Below are positions 17,099-25,666 of a stretch of DNA of 45,081 nucleotides, piece after piece. The DNA is taken from assembly GCA_003228875.1 (NCBI GenBank), contig QIGK01000145.1:1-45081 (forward strand), written 5' to 3'. This DNA is from Rhodobacterales bacterium (GTDB taxonomy: Bacteria; Pseudomonadota; Alphaproteobacteria; Rhodobacterales; Rhodobacteraceae). Below the pieces are notes generated by a model. That model was not told where the DNA came from, searched no databases, and saw nothing but the letters and a program-made list of their open reading frames with translations. Made by a program: the position numbers and the translations under genes. Each line of letters starts with the position of its first letter. The stretch's first letter is position 1.

Positions 17099-18376
17099 TC
17101 ATTCCGATATCGTCTCTGAGGCAACACCCGCCGAAATCGCAGCAGCGCGGATGGTTTCCAGATTTTCGTCATCAGCGAATACCTGTTGGGCTTCGGCCCA
17201 GATCGCCGCTGCCCGCTCGCGTTCTTCCAAGACGCCGTAGGCACCAATTAATCTTGCCCATTCTTCGGCAGGGCCGCCCTCATTGGCAAGGCGGCTGGCA
17301 AGTCCGGCCACCATATTTCGGATCATTTCCGTTTGCTCGTCAGCCGACATATCGCCCGCCGCTTCGATGTCTTGTTCGGTTGGGCCGCGCAAAGTTGTTG
17401 GTTGTGTGATACCGGCAGCTTCGGCAATTGCCCCGATCTGGGCGCGAATAGACGGGATCCAAGGTGCATCTTCCGGTCCTTCTTCTAAAAGCCCCGCCCA
17501 TAATCGATAAGCCTGTTCTGGATACCCGAATTGGTTCGCCGTATATCCGGCAAAATATCGCCCGCGCGGATTGGAAGCATCCAGAACCAATGCCTTTTCC
17601 AATGCCCTGAATGCTTCGGGCGAAACATAACCGCCAGCCGAATTAATCATAATCTCTGCATGGGCAATTTGATCAACCGCTGTGGCGTTTTCGCCCAATA
17701 TTTCGATGACTCTGTCCTGCGCCTGTCGTGCTTCGACAAAGCGTTGCAAACTGGCCATGTTCCGCGCCAACATCTGATGGCCAGCCAAATCATCGGGGCG
17801 ACTGACCAATGCTTCTTTTAACTGGTCTACCAAGTCGTTTTGCTCGTCATTAACCGTATTGATACTTGGCAACCCGTTGGCCTGCATGCTGTTGCGGCGT
17901 TCCTCGGCTATGGCTTCGGCTTCGCTTTGCGATGGACGGCTTGCATCCAGCGCTTCGCGATCCGCCAACATTTGTTCTTGCAGAGCAACATTTGTGGTCA
18001 GGGGGAAATCTCTGGCTCCGGGGGCCCCGATTGATTGATAGGTGACAAAACTGCCAACAACAATAACAGCGATGATACCTACACTGGCGATTTGTGAAAT
18101 CCATGGCGGGGCATTCTGGGTGGCTATTTCAGTTTTTTCGACTTCTGCGGCTGCCAGTAATCGCCGCGATATCTCGGCACGGCTTCGCTGGGCTTCGGTT
18201 TCGGTCAGAACACCTTTGTTCATGTCTGATTCAACTTCGATCAACTGATCGCGAAAAACCTGCATTTCATAGCTGGCGCGCCGTTCGCCGCCAGAATCCT
18301 TGTTCCACAACAGCGGTAAAAGCACCCAGGCTAATAAAAGAAGCGTAAGAACCGCCATAAAAACCCAAAACATCAT
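17099..18376 (-). CDS. ccmI: Cytochrome c maturation protein CcmI
   Basis: CcmI holds apocytochrome c for heme ligation by the CcmFH complex in the System I pathway. The 425-residue product begins with a membrane helix (FWVFMAVLTLLLLAWVLLPLL), a cytoplasmic segment with a leucine-zipper-like helix (EVESDMNKGVLTETEAQRSRAEISRRLL, in two pieces), a second helix around 95-113 (VGIIAVIVVGSFVTY) and a long periplasmic TPR region (about 180-425) containing DLAGHQMLARNMA. Layout and length match Rhodobacter CcmI. The other ccm genes are not here; ccmI is often separate. It is divergent from soxB. The double ATG at the start leaves one residue uncertain. Confidence 0.92.
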   Translation of the reverse strand: MMFWVFMAVLTLLLLAWVLLPLLWNKDSGGERRASYEMQVFRDQLIEVESDMNKGVLTETEAQRSRAEISRRLLAAAEVEKTEIATQNAPPWISQIASVGIIAVIVVGSFVTYQSIGAPGARDFPLTTNVALQEQMLADREALDASRPSQSEAEAIAEERRNSMQANGLPSINTVNDEQNDLVDQLKEALVSRPDDLAGHQMLARNMASLQRFVEARQAQDRVIEILGENATAVDQIAHAEIMINSAGGYVSPEAFRALEKALVLDASNPRGRYFAGYTANQFGYPEQAYRLWAGLLEEGPEDAPWIPSIRAQIGAIAEAAGITQPTTLRGPTEQDIEAAGDMSADEQTEMIRNMVAGLASRLANEGGPAEEWARLIGAYGVLEERERAAAIWAEAQQVFADDENLETIRAAAISAGVASETISE

Positions 18377-18559
18377 GTCTTTATATTCCTCGTTTTTTCG
18401 CGTCGATTATGCGGTAATGCTCGCAAGCTGCAATGCGTGATTTTGATGCAGATGGCTTCGCCAAGTTTATGTCGTTTAATCCGCATGAATCGCCGGATCG
18501 AAGCTTTGTTATATCAGTCAATATGTCTTATCACACATAACATAGCCGTGAGAGAGCCC

Positions 18560-19807
18560 ATGAAACGATATTCTGCCTTTGCCATCGCAAAAGAAGCCCG
18601 GCGCCATCATAAGGGCTGGGAAAGGGCTTGGCGCTCAGCCGTGGCGAAACCCGAATATGACGTGGTGATTGTTGGCGCTGGCGGTCATGGGCTGGCTACA
18701 GCCTATTATCTGGCCAAGAATTTTGGAGTCACAAATGTTGCGGTTATCGAAAAAGGCTGGCTGGGTGGAGGCAATACCGGCCGCAATACCACGATTATCC
18801 GCTCAAATTACCTGCAAGACGAAAGCACTGCAATTTACGAAAAAGCCCGTGGGCTTTATGAAACCCTGTCACAGGAATTGAATTACAACATCATGTTCAG
18901 CCCTCGGGGTGTGATGATGCTGGCCCAGACGGAACACGAATTGCGTGGTTTTAAGCGCACCGCGCATGCCAATGCTATTCAGGGTGTTAAAACCGAATTG
19001 CTGACCCCGCAGCAAGTTAAGAAAAAAGTTCCTATTATGGAGATCAACGGCCCGCGTTATCCGGTGCTTGGCGCATTGTGGCAGGCGCGTGGCGGCACGG
19101 CACGGCATGACGCGGTGGCGTGGGGGTATGCGCGGGCGGCTTCTGATATGGGCGTTGATATCATACAGCAAACCGAAGTCACCGGCATAGATCAGTCGCG
19201 TGGCGCTGTCAGTGGCGTGCAAACATCACGCGGCATGATTAAATGCAAAAAACTGGCGATAGTCGTTGCTGGCCATTCCGGCCTGTTGGCGGAAATGGCA
19301 GGATTTCAGTTGCCGATTGAATCGGTTTCCTTGCAAGCAATGGTCACCGAGCCGGTCAAACCCTGTCTTGATGTGGTGGTGATGGCAAATACTGTGCATG
19401 GCTATATGTCTCAATCTGACAAGGGCGAATTGGTGATCGGCGGTGGCGCGGATGGTTACAATAATTACACCCAGCGCGGCAGTTTTCACCATATCGAAGA
19501 AACCGTTCGGGCGCTGATCGAAACATTCCCGATTATTTCACGTCTGAAAATGTTACGTCAATGGGGCGGAATTGTTGACATGACAGGCGACCGGTCCCCG
19601 ATCATTGGAAAAACGCCGTTGGAGGGATGTTTTATAAATTGCGGCTGGGGAACCGGCGGCTTCAAGTCTATTCCCGGCTCTGGCTGGGCAATGGCAGAAA
19701 CCGTTGCAAATGGTTCGCCCGGTACTTTGGCCGAACCATTTAGCCTTGACCGGTTTGCCGAAGGCCGGTTTATTGACGAAAGCGTGGCAGCTGGGGTGGC
19801 ACATTAA
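18560..19807 (+). CDS. soxB: Heterotetrameric sarcosine oxidase, beta subunit
   Basis: Carries the FAD that oxidises sarcosine to glycine. The 415-residue product matches the family length when started at the ATG at 18560 (MKRYSAFAIAKEARR), preceded by GAGAGAG; the longer in-frame extension from 18437 has no support. The dinucleotide-binding motif is DVVIVGAGGHGLATAYYL (34-51). The segment GGTARHDAVAWGYARAA (178-194) contains H183, the likely equivalent of the histidine to which FMN is covalently bound in characterised enzymes. NCGWGTGGFKSIPGSGW near the C-terminus closes the FAD domain. soxDAG lies 655 bases downstream, separated by a minus-strand gene, so soxB may have its own transcript end. 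Confidence 0.95.
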   Translation: MKRYSAFAIAKEARRHHKGWERAWRSAVAKPEYDVVIVGAGGHGLATAYYLAKNFGVTNVAVIEKGWLGGGNTGRNTTIIRSNYLQDESTAIYEKARGLYETLSQELNYNIMFSPRGVMMLAQTEHELRGFKRTAHANAIQGVKTELLTPQQVKKKVPIMEINGPRYPVLGALWQARGGTARHDAVAWGYARAASDMGVDIIQQTEVTGIDQSRGAVSGVQTSRGMIKCKKLAIVVAGHSGLLAEMAGFQLPIESVSLQAMVTEPVKPCLDVVVMANTVHGYMSQSDKGELVIGGGADGYNNYTQRGSFHHIEETVRALIETFPIISRLKMLRQWGGIVDMTGDRSPIIGKTPLEGCFINCGWGTGGFKSIPGSGWAMAETVANGSPGTLAEPFSLDRFAEGRFIDESVAAGVAH

Positions 19808-19836
19808 TGCACAGTTTAGCCGCAATTCGCCTTATT

Positions 19837-20064
19837 TCAATAATCGACGCGTTGACGCGTTTCAATCTGGTTACGCAGCTTTGCCTGCCGCGCCCGGATC
19901 AAGAAAATCATCAGCGCCAACAAGGCACCATAGAATATCCAGTGAACCAGTTCACCGCCCAATTCGCGACCGGTTATTGCAAAGCCCATTTGGGCGATAA
20001 GCGATTGTGCTATATTGCTAAATCCAGTCCAATAGAACAACAAAGCACCAATAAATTCATTCAT
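19837..20064 (-). CDS. Small membrane protein on the opposite strand inside the sox cluster
   Basis: A 75-residue protein with a hydrophobic N-terminal half (EFIGALLFYWTGFSNIAQS), a short polar loop with GRELGGELVHW, a second strong helix (IFYGALLALMIFLI) and a basic tail (RARQAKLRNQIETRQR) that should lie in the cytoplasm. It is preceded by CAGGAGCAAGACA, an excellent ribosome site at 7-base spacing, which makes it more credible than the plus-strand frame at 19807-20358. No family is recognised. It converges with soxB, ending 29 bases from the soxB stop, and has its own promoter region between 20065 and about 20300. It interrupts what is usually a compact soxB-soxD junction. Confidence 0.7.
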   Translation of the reverse strand: MNEFIGALLFYWTGFSNIAQSLIAQMGFAITGRELGGELVHWIFYGALLALMIFLIRARQAKLRNQIETRQRVDY

Positions 20065-20462
20065 TGTCTTGCTCCTGTATTTGTTACAACTGTCAAACTA
20101 TTTAATATCTCCAAGAATAGCATAAACAAACAAATAGCCGCAACTTTTACGAACTTTGCGCAAATGCTGAGTATTATTTCAAATCTGCACCGGATTTCAT
20201 ATCGCGTAAAGCGTTCTAGAGTCACAATAAATTCTACAATTGATCCCAATTTCTGGACTGATATTCCGCAGCAGCACACCGGACCATTGAGTCAAAAATG
20301 GCGGAAATCCGCCGAAAATAAGGCAAAAAAAGGCGAAAGATGTCCAAATGTTGGTTAGATTAATCTTGTGTTTGTGCCGAATCACCCTTGTTTCCCGCTG
20401 CATTTCGCATCGAAAACCAAAGCAGCTTTTACCACGAAATTATTTTTTATGAGAGTGATGAA
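20065..20462. other. About 400-base non-coding stretch upstream of soxD
   Basis: AT-rich, with no open frame of coding quality on either strand. It holds the 5' regions of the minus-strand small membrane gene (start 20064) and of soxD (start 20463). A hairpin at 20300-20313 is listed separately. I see no glycine riboswitch motif, which would otherwise be a reasonable expectation before glycine-producing genes. Confidence 0.5.
20300..20313 (-). terminator. GC hairpin followed by a T-run on the minus strand
   Basis: GGCGG (20300-20304) pairs with CCGCC (20309-20313) around AAAT. Read on the minus strand the hairpin is followed by ATTTTTG, the form of a short intrinsic terminator. No minus-strand protein gene ends here, so if functional it would terminate an antisense or small RNA that begins near the soxD start. 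The stem is only 5 bp. Confidence 0.3.
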
Positions 20463-20786
20463 ATGCTATTCCTGACCTGCCCAAATTGCGGTGTTGCTGC
20501 CGAAGAAACCGAATTTCACGGGGGCGGAGAAGCCCATATAAAACGGTTTTCCGATGGTTCTGATGACAAGCAGTTTACGGGTTATTTGTTTGACAAGAAA
20601 AACCCGCGCGGCGTGCTTTTTGAACGGTGGCGGCATGTCTATGGCTGCGGACAATGGTTCCACGCTGCCCGTTGTTCCGCGACGCTGGAAATTTTTGGCA
20701 CCTATAGTGCGCAGTCCATCGAACCGCCTGAAGCCATTATCAAAGCTGTTCGTAAAAAACGCCCCGACTGGAAAGCCAAATCATGA
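20463..20786 (+). CDS. soxD: Heterotetrameric sarcosine oxidase, delta subunit
   Basis: Small zinc-binding subunit that caps the tetramer. In the 107-residue product the expected ligands are all present: C6 and C9 in LTCPNCG, and H58 and C62 in WRHVYGCGQWFH. ARCSATLEIFGTYSAQ (69-84) is the normal C-terminal motif. The start MLFLTCPNCG at 20463 is chosen because members begin a few residues before the first CxxC and GAGAGTGATGAA precedes it; the in-frame ATG at 20388 would add 25 unusual residues. It overlaps soxA by 4 bases (ATGA), so translation is coupled. Confidence 0.95.
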   Translation: MLFLTCPNCGVAAEETEFHGGGEAHIKRFSDGSDDKQFTGYLFDKKNPRGVLFERWRHVYGCGQWFHAARCSATLEIFGTYSAQSIEPPEAIIKAVRKKRPDWKAKS

Positions 20787-23746
20787 GCCACCGTATTGAA
20801 AAAGCCGGTAGCCTGATTGACCGGAGCAAACCAAAGAATTTTACTTTCAATGGGAAAAATCTCAGCGGGTTCCAAGGCGATACACTGGCCTCAGCGTTGC
20901 TGGCCAACGGCCAAACATTGATCGGGCGTTCGTTTAAATACCATCGTCCCCGCGGCGTGGTTTCATCGGGAGCAGAAGAGCCAAACGCCCTTATGAATAT
21001 AGGCGAGAGCCCAACATTTGAGCCAAACCAGCGCGCCACGACCACTGAATTATTTGACGGTTTAGTGGCAAAATCACAAAATCACTGGCCAAGTCTCGAA
21101 TTTGACATCGGGGCGATCAACAACCGGTTTTCAAAATTCTTGCCAGCGGGATTTTATTACAAAACTTTTATGTATCCGCGCTGGGCGTGGAAACATGTGT
21201 TTGAGCCGATTATTCGCAATTCGGCGGGGCTTGGCAACGCGCCCCAACAGGCTGACGCAGACCGGTATGAATATTTTTACGCTTATGTTGATGTGTTGGT
21301 CATTGGCGGAGGCTCTGCTGGTTTGCAAGCCGCAATTGCAGCCGGAGAATCCGGTGCAAAAGTTCTTTTGTTAGAGCAAACTGCCCATGCGGGTGGACGT
21401 GCGCTGGTCGATGCAGCTGGTGTTGATCCACTTCTTAAGCAGTTGAAAAATATGGCTAATGTTACCATTCGCACACGAACAATGGGGGCAGGTATCTATG
21501 ATCATGGATATGTGTTGGGTTATGAACGGGTTAGCGATCACAAGCCGGGTTCAAACCAGCTGCGCCACCGGCTTTGGCGTATTCGCGCCAAACGGATTGT
21601 CACTGCGACGGGTGCCATTGAACGAACCTTGAATTTTTCTGGCAATGATATTCCTGGTGTGATGCTGGCCTCGGCAGTGCGCGATTATGTGTCGCTTTGG
21701 GGGGTTGTACCTGGCAAATCTACGGTGATTGTTACAAATAATGATGATGCTTATCGCACCGCCATCACTTTGTTTAATTCGGGCCAAAAGGTTGCTGCAA
21801 TCCTTGATGCGCGGCCAAATGGCGGCGGTCCGTTGGCCCAAAAGGCAACCGCGCTTGGCATTCGGGTGCTTAACGGCAAAGCGATTAAAAAGGTATTGGG
21901 CAAAAAATCGGTGACCGGCGTGATCGTTTGCGATCAATCCGATGAAAACAGTCCCGCTGAGATAATCCTTTGTGATTGTGTTGCCATGTCGGGCGGTTGG
22001 TCTCCTGTGGTGCATTTATGGTCCCATTGTGGTGGTAAACTGAATTGGGACACTGAAAATGCCATGTTTGTGCCTGATAAAACCCGCCCGCCAACCAATC
22101 ATAACGGGCAGGGGTTTGTTATTGCCGCTGGCGCTGCTTCTGGCGCGCTTTGGCATAACGCAGGCCTTCAAGATGCTGTGCAGGCAGGGCGTCAGGCGGC
22201 TGACGAGGCGGGGTTTACCCCCTCCGAGAAAGTCGCAGCCACCGCCGCTGCGCAAAGTGATAGCCCGATGCTAGCGGTCTGGTCGATGCCCAGTGATGCC
22301 TCTTATAGTTTGCGATCAAAAACATGGCTGGACTTTCAAAATGATGTGAAAGTTTCGGATGTGCAACTGGCCGCACAGGAGGGTTATGAAAGCGTTGAGC
22401 ATACCAAACGATACACCACGTTGGGCATGGCAACTGATCAAGGTAAGCTAAGTAATATCAACGGGTTGGCAGTGCTTGCTGACAGCCTGAATGCCGATAT
22501 TCCCGATGTTGGCACCACCACATTTCGCCCGCCGTACACACCTATTTCCATTGGCTCCATCGCGGGCGAAGCCCGTGGCCCGCTTTTCAAACCCACCCGT
22601 AAATCCCCAATAGATGCTTGGCAGGATGCCAATCATGCGGTTTGGGAACCGGTGGCTGATTGGCGGCGTCCTTATGTGTATCGCCATTCAGGTGAAACCA
22701 CGCCACAGGCGGTCATTCGTGAAATCAATGCCACGCGCAATAGCCTTGGCCTATTGGATGCATCAACTTTGGGCAAAATTCTGGTCAAAGGGCCGGATGC
22801 GGGCAAATTTCTTGACCTGATCTATACCAATATGATGTCCACCCTGAAACAAAGCCGTTGCCGGTATGGCTTGATGTGTAATGAAAACGGGTTTTTGTTT
22901 GATGACGGAGTGGTGGTGCGAACCGGCAAAGACGAATTTCTTTGCCATACCACTTCTGGCGGCTCAGATAATGTGCATGCGTGGATGGAAGAATGGCTGC
23001 AAACCGAATGGTGGGACTTGAAGGTATATACTGCCAATGTTACTGAACAATTTGCCCAAATCGCTGTGGTTGGCCCCAATGCCCGCAGAGTTTTGGAAAA
23101 GCTGGGCTCTCTGGATGTCAGCGACGGAGCCCTGCCATTCATGGGTTATACAGAGGGTAAGTTGGCTGGAATTTGGGCGCGCCTGTTTCGCATATCTTTT
23201 TCCGGTGAGCTGTCTTTTGAAATCGCCGTGCCTGCCAATCAGGGGCAGGAATTGTGGGATAAGCTGCTAGACGCAGGCGCGGAATTTAACATCACCCCCT
23301 ATGGCACCGAAGCCCTGCATGTGATGCGCGCCGAAAAAGGCTTTGTTATGATCGGTGATGAAACCGATGGCACGGTCATCCCCCAAGATCTGGGTCTTGG
23401 TTGGGCCGTTTCCAAGAAAAAGACCGATTTTTTAGGAAAACGCGCCCAGCAACGCCGCCACATGGTTGACCAAAATCGCAAACAATTGGTTGGACTTTAT
23501 ACGCTTGATTCCGATTATGTGTTGCCCGATTGCTGCCATGCAGTGGAAGATGGAAAAATTATTGGCCATGTCAGCTCCAGCTATTTTTCGCCGACTTTGG
23601 GCCGTTCCATTGCAATGGCGTTAATCAAGGGCGGGGCAGGGCGCATGGGCCAGATTTTAAATTTTGTCATTGATGGCAAGGAAGTGCAGGCCAAGGTGGT
23701 TGACCCTGTTTTTTATGACAAAGAAGGAGCGCGGCAGAATGTCTGA
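20783..23746 (+). CDS. soxA: Heterotetrameric sarcosine oxidase, alpha subunit
   Basis: Large subunit that binds NAD+ and carries the folate-binding site where the methylene group is passed to tetrahydrofolate. The 987-residue product is full length. Segments in order: a ferredoxin-like N-terminal fold (about 18-90, with IGRSFKYHRPRGV), the pyridine nucleotide-disulfide-type domain starting at VDVLVIGGGSAGLQAAIAAG (169-188), and a C-terminal GcvT-like aminomethyltransferase domain (about 600-980) with SLGLLDASTLGKILVKGPD and FEIAVPANQGQELWD. The last part ends in SYFSPTLGRSIAMALI, as in T-proteins. It overlaps soxD by 4 bases and soxG by 8. glyA, folD or purU, often linked to sox genes, do not follow. 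Confidence 0.96.
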   Translation: MSHRIEKAGSLIDRSKPKNFTFNGKNLSGFQGDTLASALLANGQTLIGRSFKYHRPRGVVSSGAEEPNALMNIGESPTFEPNQRATTTELFDGLVAKSQNHWPSLEFDIGAINNRFSKFLPAGFYYKTFMYPRWAWKHVFEPIIRNSAGLGNAPQQADADRYEYFYAYVDVLVIGGGSAGLQAAIAAGESGAKVLLLEQTAHAGGRALVDAAGVDPLLKQLKNMANVTIRTRTMGAGIYDHGYVLGYERVSDHKPGSNQLRHRLWRIRAKRIVTATGAIERTLNFSGNDIPGVMLASAVRDYVSLWGVVPGKSTVIVTNNDDAYRTAITLFNSGQKVAAILDARPNGGGPLAQKATALGIRVLNGKAIKKVLGKKSVTGVIVCDQSDENSPAEIILCDCVAMSGGWSPVVHLWSHCGGKLNWDTENAMFVPDKTRPPTNHNGQGFVIAAGAASGALWHNAGLQDAVQAGRQAADEAGFTPSEKVAATAAAQSDSPMLAVWSMPSDASYSLRSKTWLDFQNDVKVSDVQLAAQEGYESVEHTKRYTTLGMATDQGKLSNINGLAVLADSLNADIPDVGTTTFRPPYTPISIGSIAGEARGPLFKPTRKSPIDAWQDANHAVWEPVADWRRPYVYRHSGETTPQAVIREINATRNSLGLLDASTLGKILVKGPDAGKFLDLIYTNMMSTLKQSRCRYGLMCNENGFLFDDGVVVRTGKDEFLCHTTSGGSDNVHAWMEEWLQTEWWDLKVYTANVTEQFAQIAVVGPNARRVLEKLGSLDVSDGALPFMGYTEGKLAGIWARLFRISFSGELSFEIAVPANQGQELWDKLLDAGAEFNITPYGTEALHVMRAEKGFVMIGDETDGTVIPQDLGLGWAVSKKKTDFLGKRAQQRRHMVDQNRKQLVGLYTLDSDYVLPDCCHAVEDGKIIGHVSSSYFSPTLGRSIAMALIKGGAGRMGQILNFVIDGKEVQAKVVDPVFYDKEGARQNV

Positions 23747-24290
23747 ATTCAAACGTATTTCTGCTGATGGTGAGGTTACCATTTCGCAGCCAACCTTAAA
23801 CGGTATGGTAACAATCCGCGCTGATCTGACTGATGAAAAAACGGTCACGGCTATTGAGCAAATAACCGGCATGGCACTGCCCTCGCAGCGCAAAATTACC
23901 GGTGATCTAATACGGGGTCTGGCTTGGATGTCACCAGATGAGCTGATGGTGTTTTGTGATGATCCCGAAACAATGACAACCCAGCTAAACAGCGCGCTTT
24001 CGGGTGCTTTTCTGGTTGCTGATGTCAGCCATGCTCGGGCGGTTTTTCTGCTGCAAGGTGACGGCACGCGTGAGGTTTTGGCAAAAGGCGCACCGGTTGA
24101 CCTGTCGCCAGAGGCATTCACGCTGGGCGATTTTCGACGCACGCGCATGGGGCAGGTCGCTGTGGCATTTTGCATGACAAGCCAATCACCGGACAGTTTT
24201 GGCTTGATCTGCTTTTCTTCGGTTCAGGAATTTATGTTTGAATGGTTGGTGACCGCCTGCAAAAAAGGGTCTTTGCCAGCATATCTATGA
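23739..24290 (+). CDS. soxG: Heterotetrameric sarcosine oxidase, gamma subunit
   Basis: Fourth subunit of the tetramer, distantly related to the GcvT fold and thought to have a structural role. The 183-residue product begins at the ATG at 23739 (MSEFKRISADGEVTISQ), inside the last codons of soxA, with an AAGGAGCG ribosome site; the frame starting at 23664 is entirely within soxA and is not used. Typical features are LAWMSPDELMVFCDD (about 65-80), DVSHARAVFLLQGDGTREVL and a C-terminal RTRMGQVAVAFCM. It is the last sox gene; 54 bases follow before the GT61-type gene. Confidence 0.93.
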   Translation: MSEFKRISADGEVTISQPTLNGMVTIRADLTDEKTVTAIEQITGMALPSQRKITGDLIRGLAWMSPDELMVFCDDPETMTTQLNSALSGAFLVADVSHARAVFLLQGDGTREVLAKGAPVDLSPEAFTLGDFRRTRMGQVAVAFCMTSQSPDSFGLICFSSVQEFMFEWLVTACKKGSLPAYL

Positions 24291-24344
24291 TTAATTAGGC
24301 AGGGTGACAAAGCCCGGCAGCATTGGTAACTTGTTAAAAGGCCA

Positions 24345-25631
24345 ATGGAATTGGGTTTGAGTTTGTCAGAAATTTCTAAAATTGCCGTTTATGGTGCCAA
24401 CCCCGAATATTCGGAAGCCGCCCGTAGCGAGTTTTCAATGGACAGCCCGCTTGCGGTTGAAAAAGTTGCTGACGCGCTGATCATGCCCGCCCAGAAGACA
24501 CCATTTGATCATGATTTCGAATTTTTTGCCGGTGCTTACACAGCCGATCAAATATTCATCCCTCACTCAACTCTAAAACGGCGCAAAGGTCATATAAGCG
24601 GCCCATATCCAGCAGAAGTTTTGCGAGTGGTCTCACCACAGTTCCGCAGCGGCGAAGCCGTATTTTGCGGCCTAATGAATCAACATTTTGGTCATTTTTT
24701 GGTCGAGGCAACCGCGCGTCTTTGGTGGGGTATCCGTAATAATTTTCGCGGAAAATACCTATTTCAGATTTTTGATGACGTAAATTACAAGCCTGCTGCA
24801 AAAGAGTTTTTTGAACTGCTGGGCATTGGCGATCAAATCGAATTTATCCGCACTCCCACGGTTTTTGAAACGCTTTATGTGCCTCAGGCTGCGATAATTT
24901 TTAATCATAGCTATGCCAGCGAATATCTGTTGCCTTTTGAACGTGTTCGTCAGGCCCTTGCTAATCAGGTTTCCGATAACAGCCCGAAAAAGATATTTTT
25001 ATCGCGGGCCGGAATGCAAAATCGTTCGGTTATCGGGCAGGACATGGTTGAAAGCTGGTTTGTTGGTCAGGGGTATGTTTCTATCTCTCCAGAAAATTTA
25101 CCCCTAAGCGAACAGATAAAACTTGTTCTGGGCGCGGATGAAATTGCTGGGATCAATGGCTCTGCTTTTCATTTGCTTTTGTTTACCAGAGGCAAAAAAA
25201 CCAAGACCGTCATGCGTGATGGCCCCTTTAACGCCACCTATATGATGATAGACAAGGCCACAAATACATTCGCTGAATATTTCTTTGCCTATAAAAAAAT
25301 GCAGCGCGCCAGTTTTGGCCTGCTGACCCCGACTTTGCTTGATTTGGAACGCCTCGCTGCTTTGTTGCAAAGGTCTGGTTTTGCGTTGCCAGCAAAGATG
25401 GAATTACCCGCCAAGAACAGGATGATGCAGCAATATCTGGCCCGTTGGCATGCTGCCTTTGCCCAAAAAATCAGCAACACAGCCCCTTCGGACGAGACCT
25501 TACTGCCAGCGCTTTTGTCCCATATTCTTGATAATGACGGGCCTGTTGACCATTCCCGGTTAAGCCGAATTCTGGCCGAAGCAGGCTATGAACAAGAGGC
25601 AGCGTCGCTGCGCCCCGACCAACAAGAATAA
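24345..25631 (+). CDS. Glycosyltransferase of the GT61 (DUF563) type
   Basis: A 428-residue protein probably transferring a sugar during surface polysaccharide or glycan synthesis. The central region resembles the DUF563/GT61 family: LMNQHFGHFLVEATARLWW (about 107-125), the basic KKIFLSRAGMQNRSVIGQDM segment (about 215-234) and the acceptor-side motif LGADEIAGINGSAFHLLLF (about 261-280). There is no signal peptide or clear membrane helix. The C-terminal 110 residues lack the family signature and look helical. The ribosome site AAAAGG is close to the ATG. It lies alone after the sox cluster with no other polysaccharide genes, and base composition appears slightly more AT-rich than the sox genes, compatible with recent acquisition but not proof. 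Confidence 0.75.
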   Translation: MELGLSLSEISKIAVYGANPEYSEAARSEFSMDSPLAVEKVADALIMPAQKTPFDHDFEFFAGAYTADQIFIPHSTLKRRKGHISGPYPAEVLRVVSPQFRSGEAVFCGLMNQHFGHFLVEATARLWWGIRNNFRGKYLFQIFDDVNYKPAAKEFFELLGIGDQIEFIRTPTVFETLYVPQAAIIFNHSYASEYLLPFERVRQALANQVSDNSPKKIFLSRAGMQNRSVIGQDMVESWFVGQGYVSISPENLPLSEQIKLVLGADEIAGINGSAFHLLLFTRGKKTKTVMRDGPFNATYMMIDKATNTFAEYFFAYKKMQRASFGLLTPTLLDLERLAALLQRSGFALPAKMELPAKNRMMQQYLARWHAAFAQKISNTAPSDETLLPALLSHILDNDGPVDHSRLSRILAEAGYEQEAASLRPDQQE

Positions 25632-25666
25632 CGCTTAATTGGCAGTGCCATTGGCCAAACACCCAT

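Noticed and set aside
18507-18542. TGTTAT ... ATAACA inverted repeat upstream of soxB
   Set aside because: Arms of 6 bases separated by 24; too weak to call an operator in AT-rich sequence.
19807-20358. 183-residue plus-strand frame beginning at the end of soxB
   Set aside because: No recognisable domain, poor codon pattern, and the opposite strand carries a small membrane protein with a much better ribosome site.
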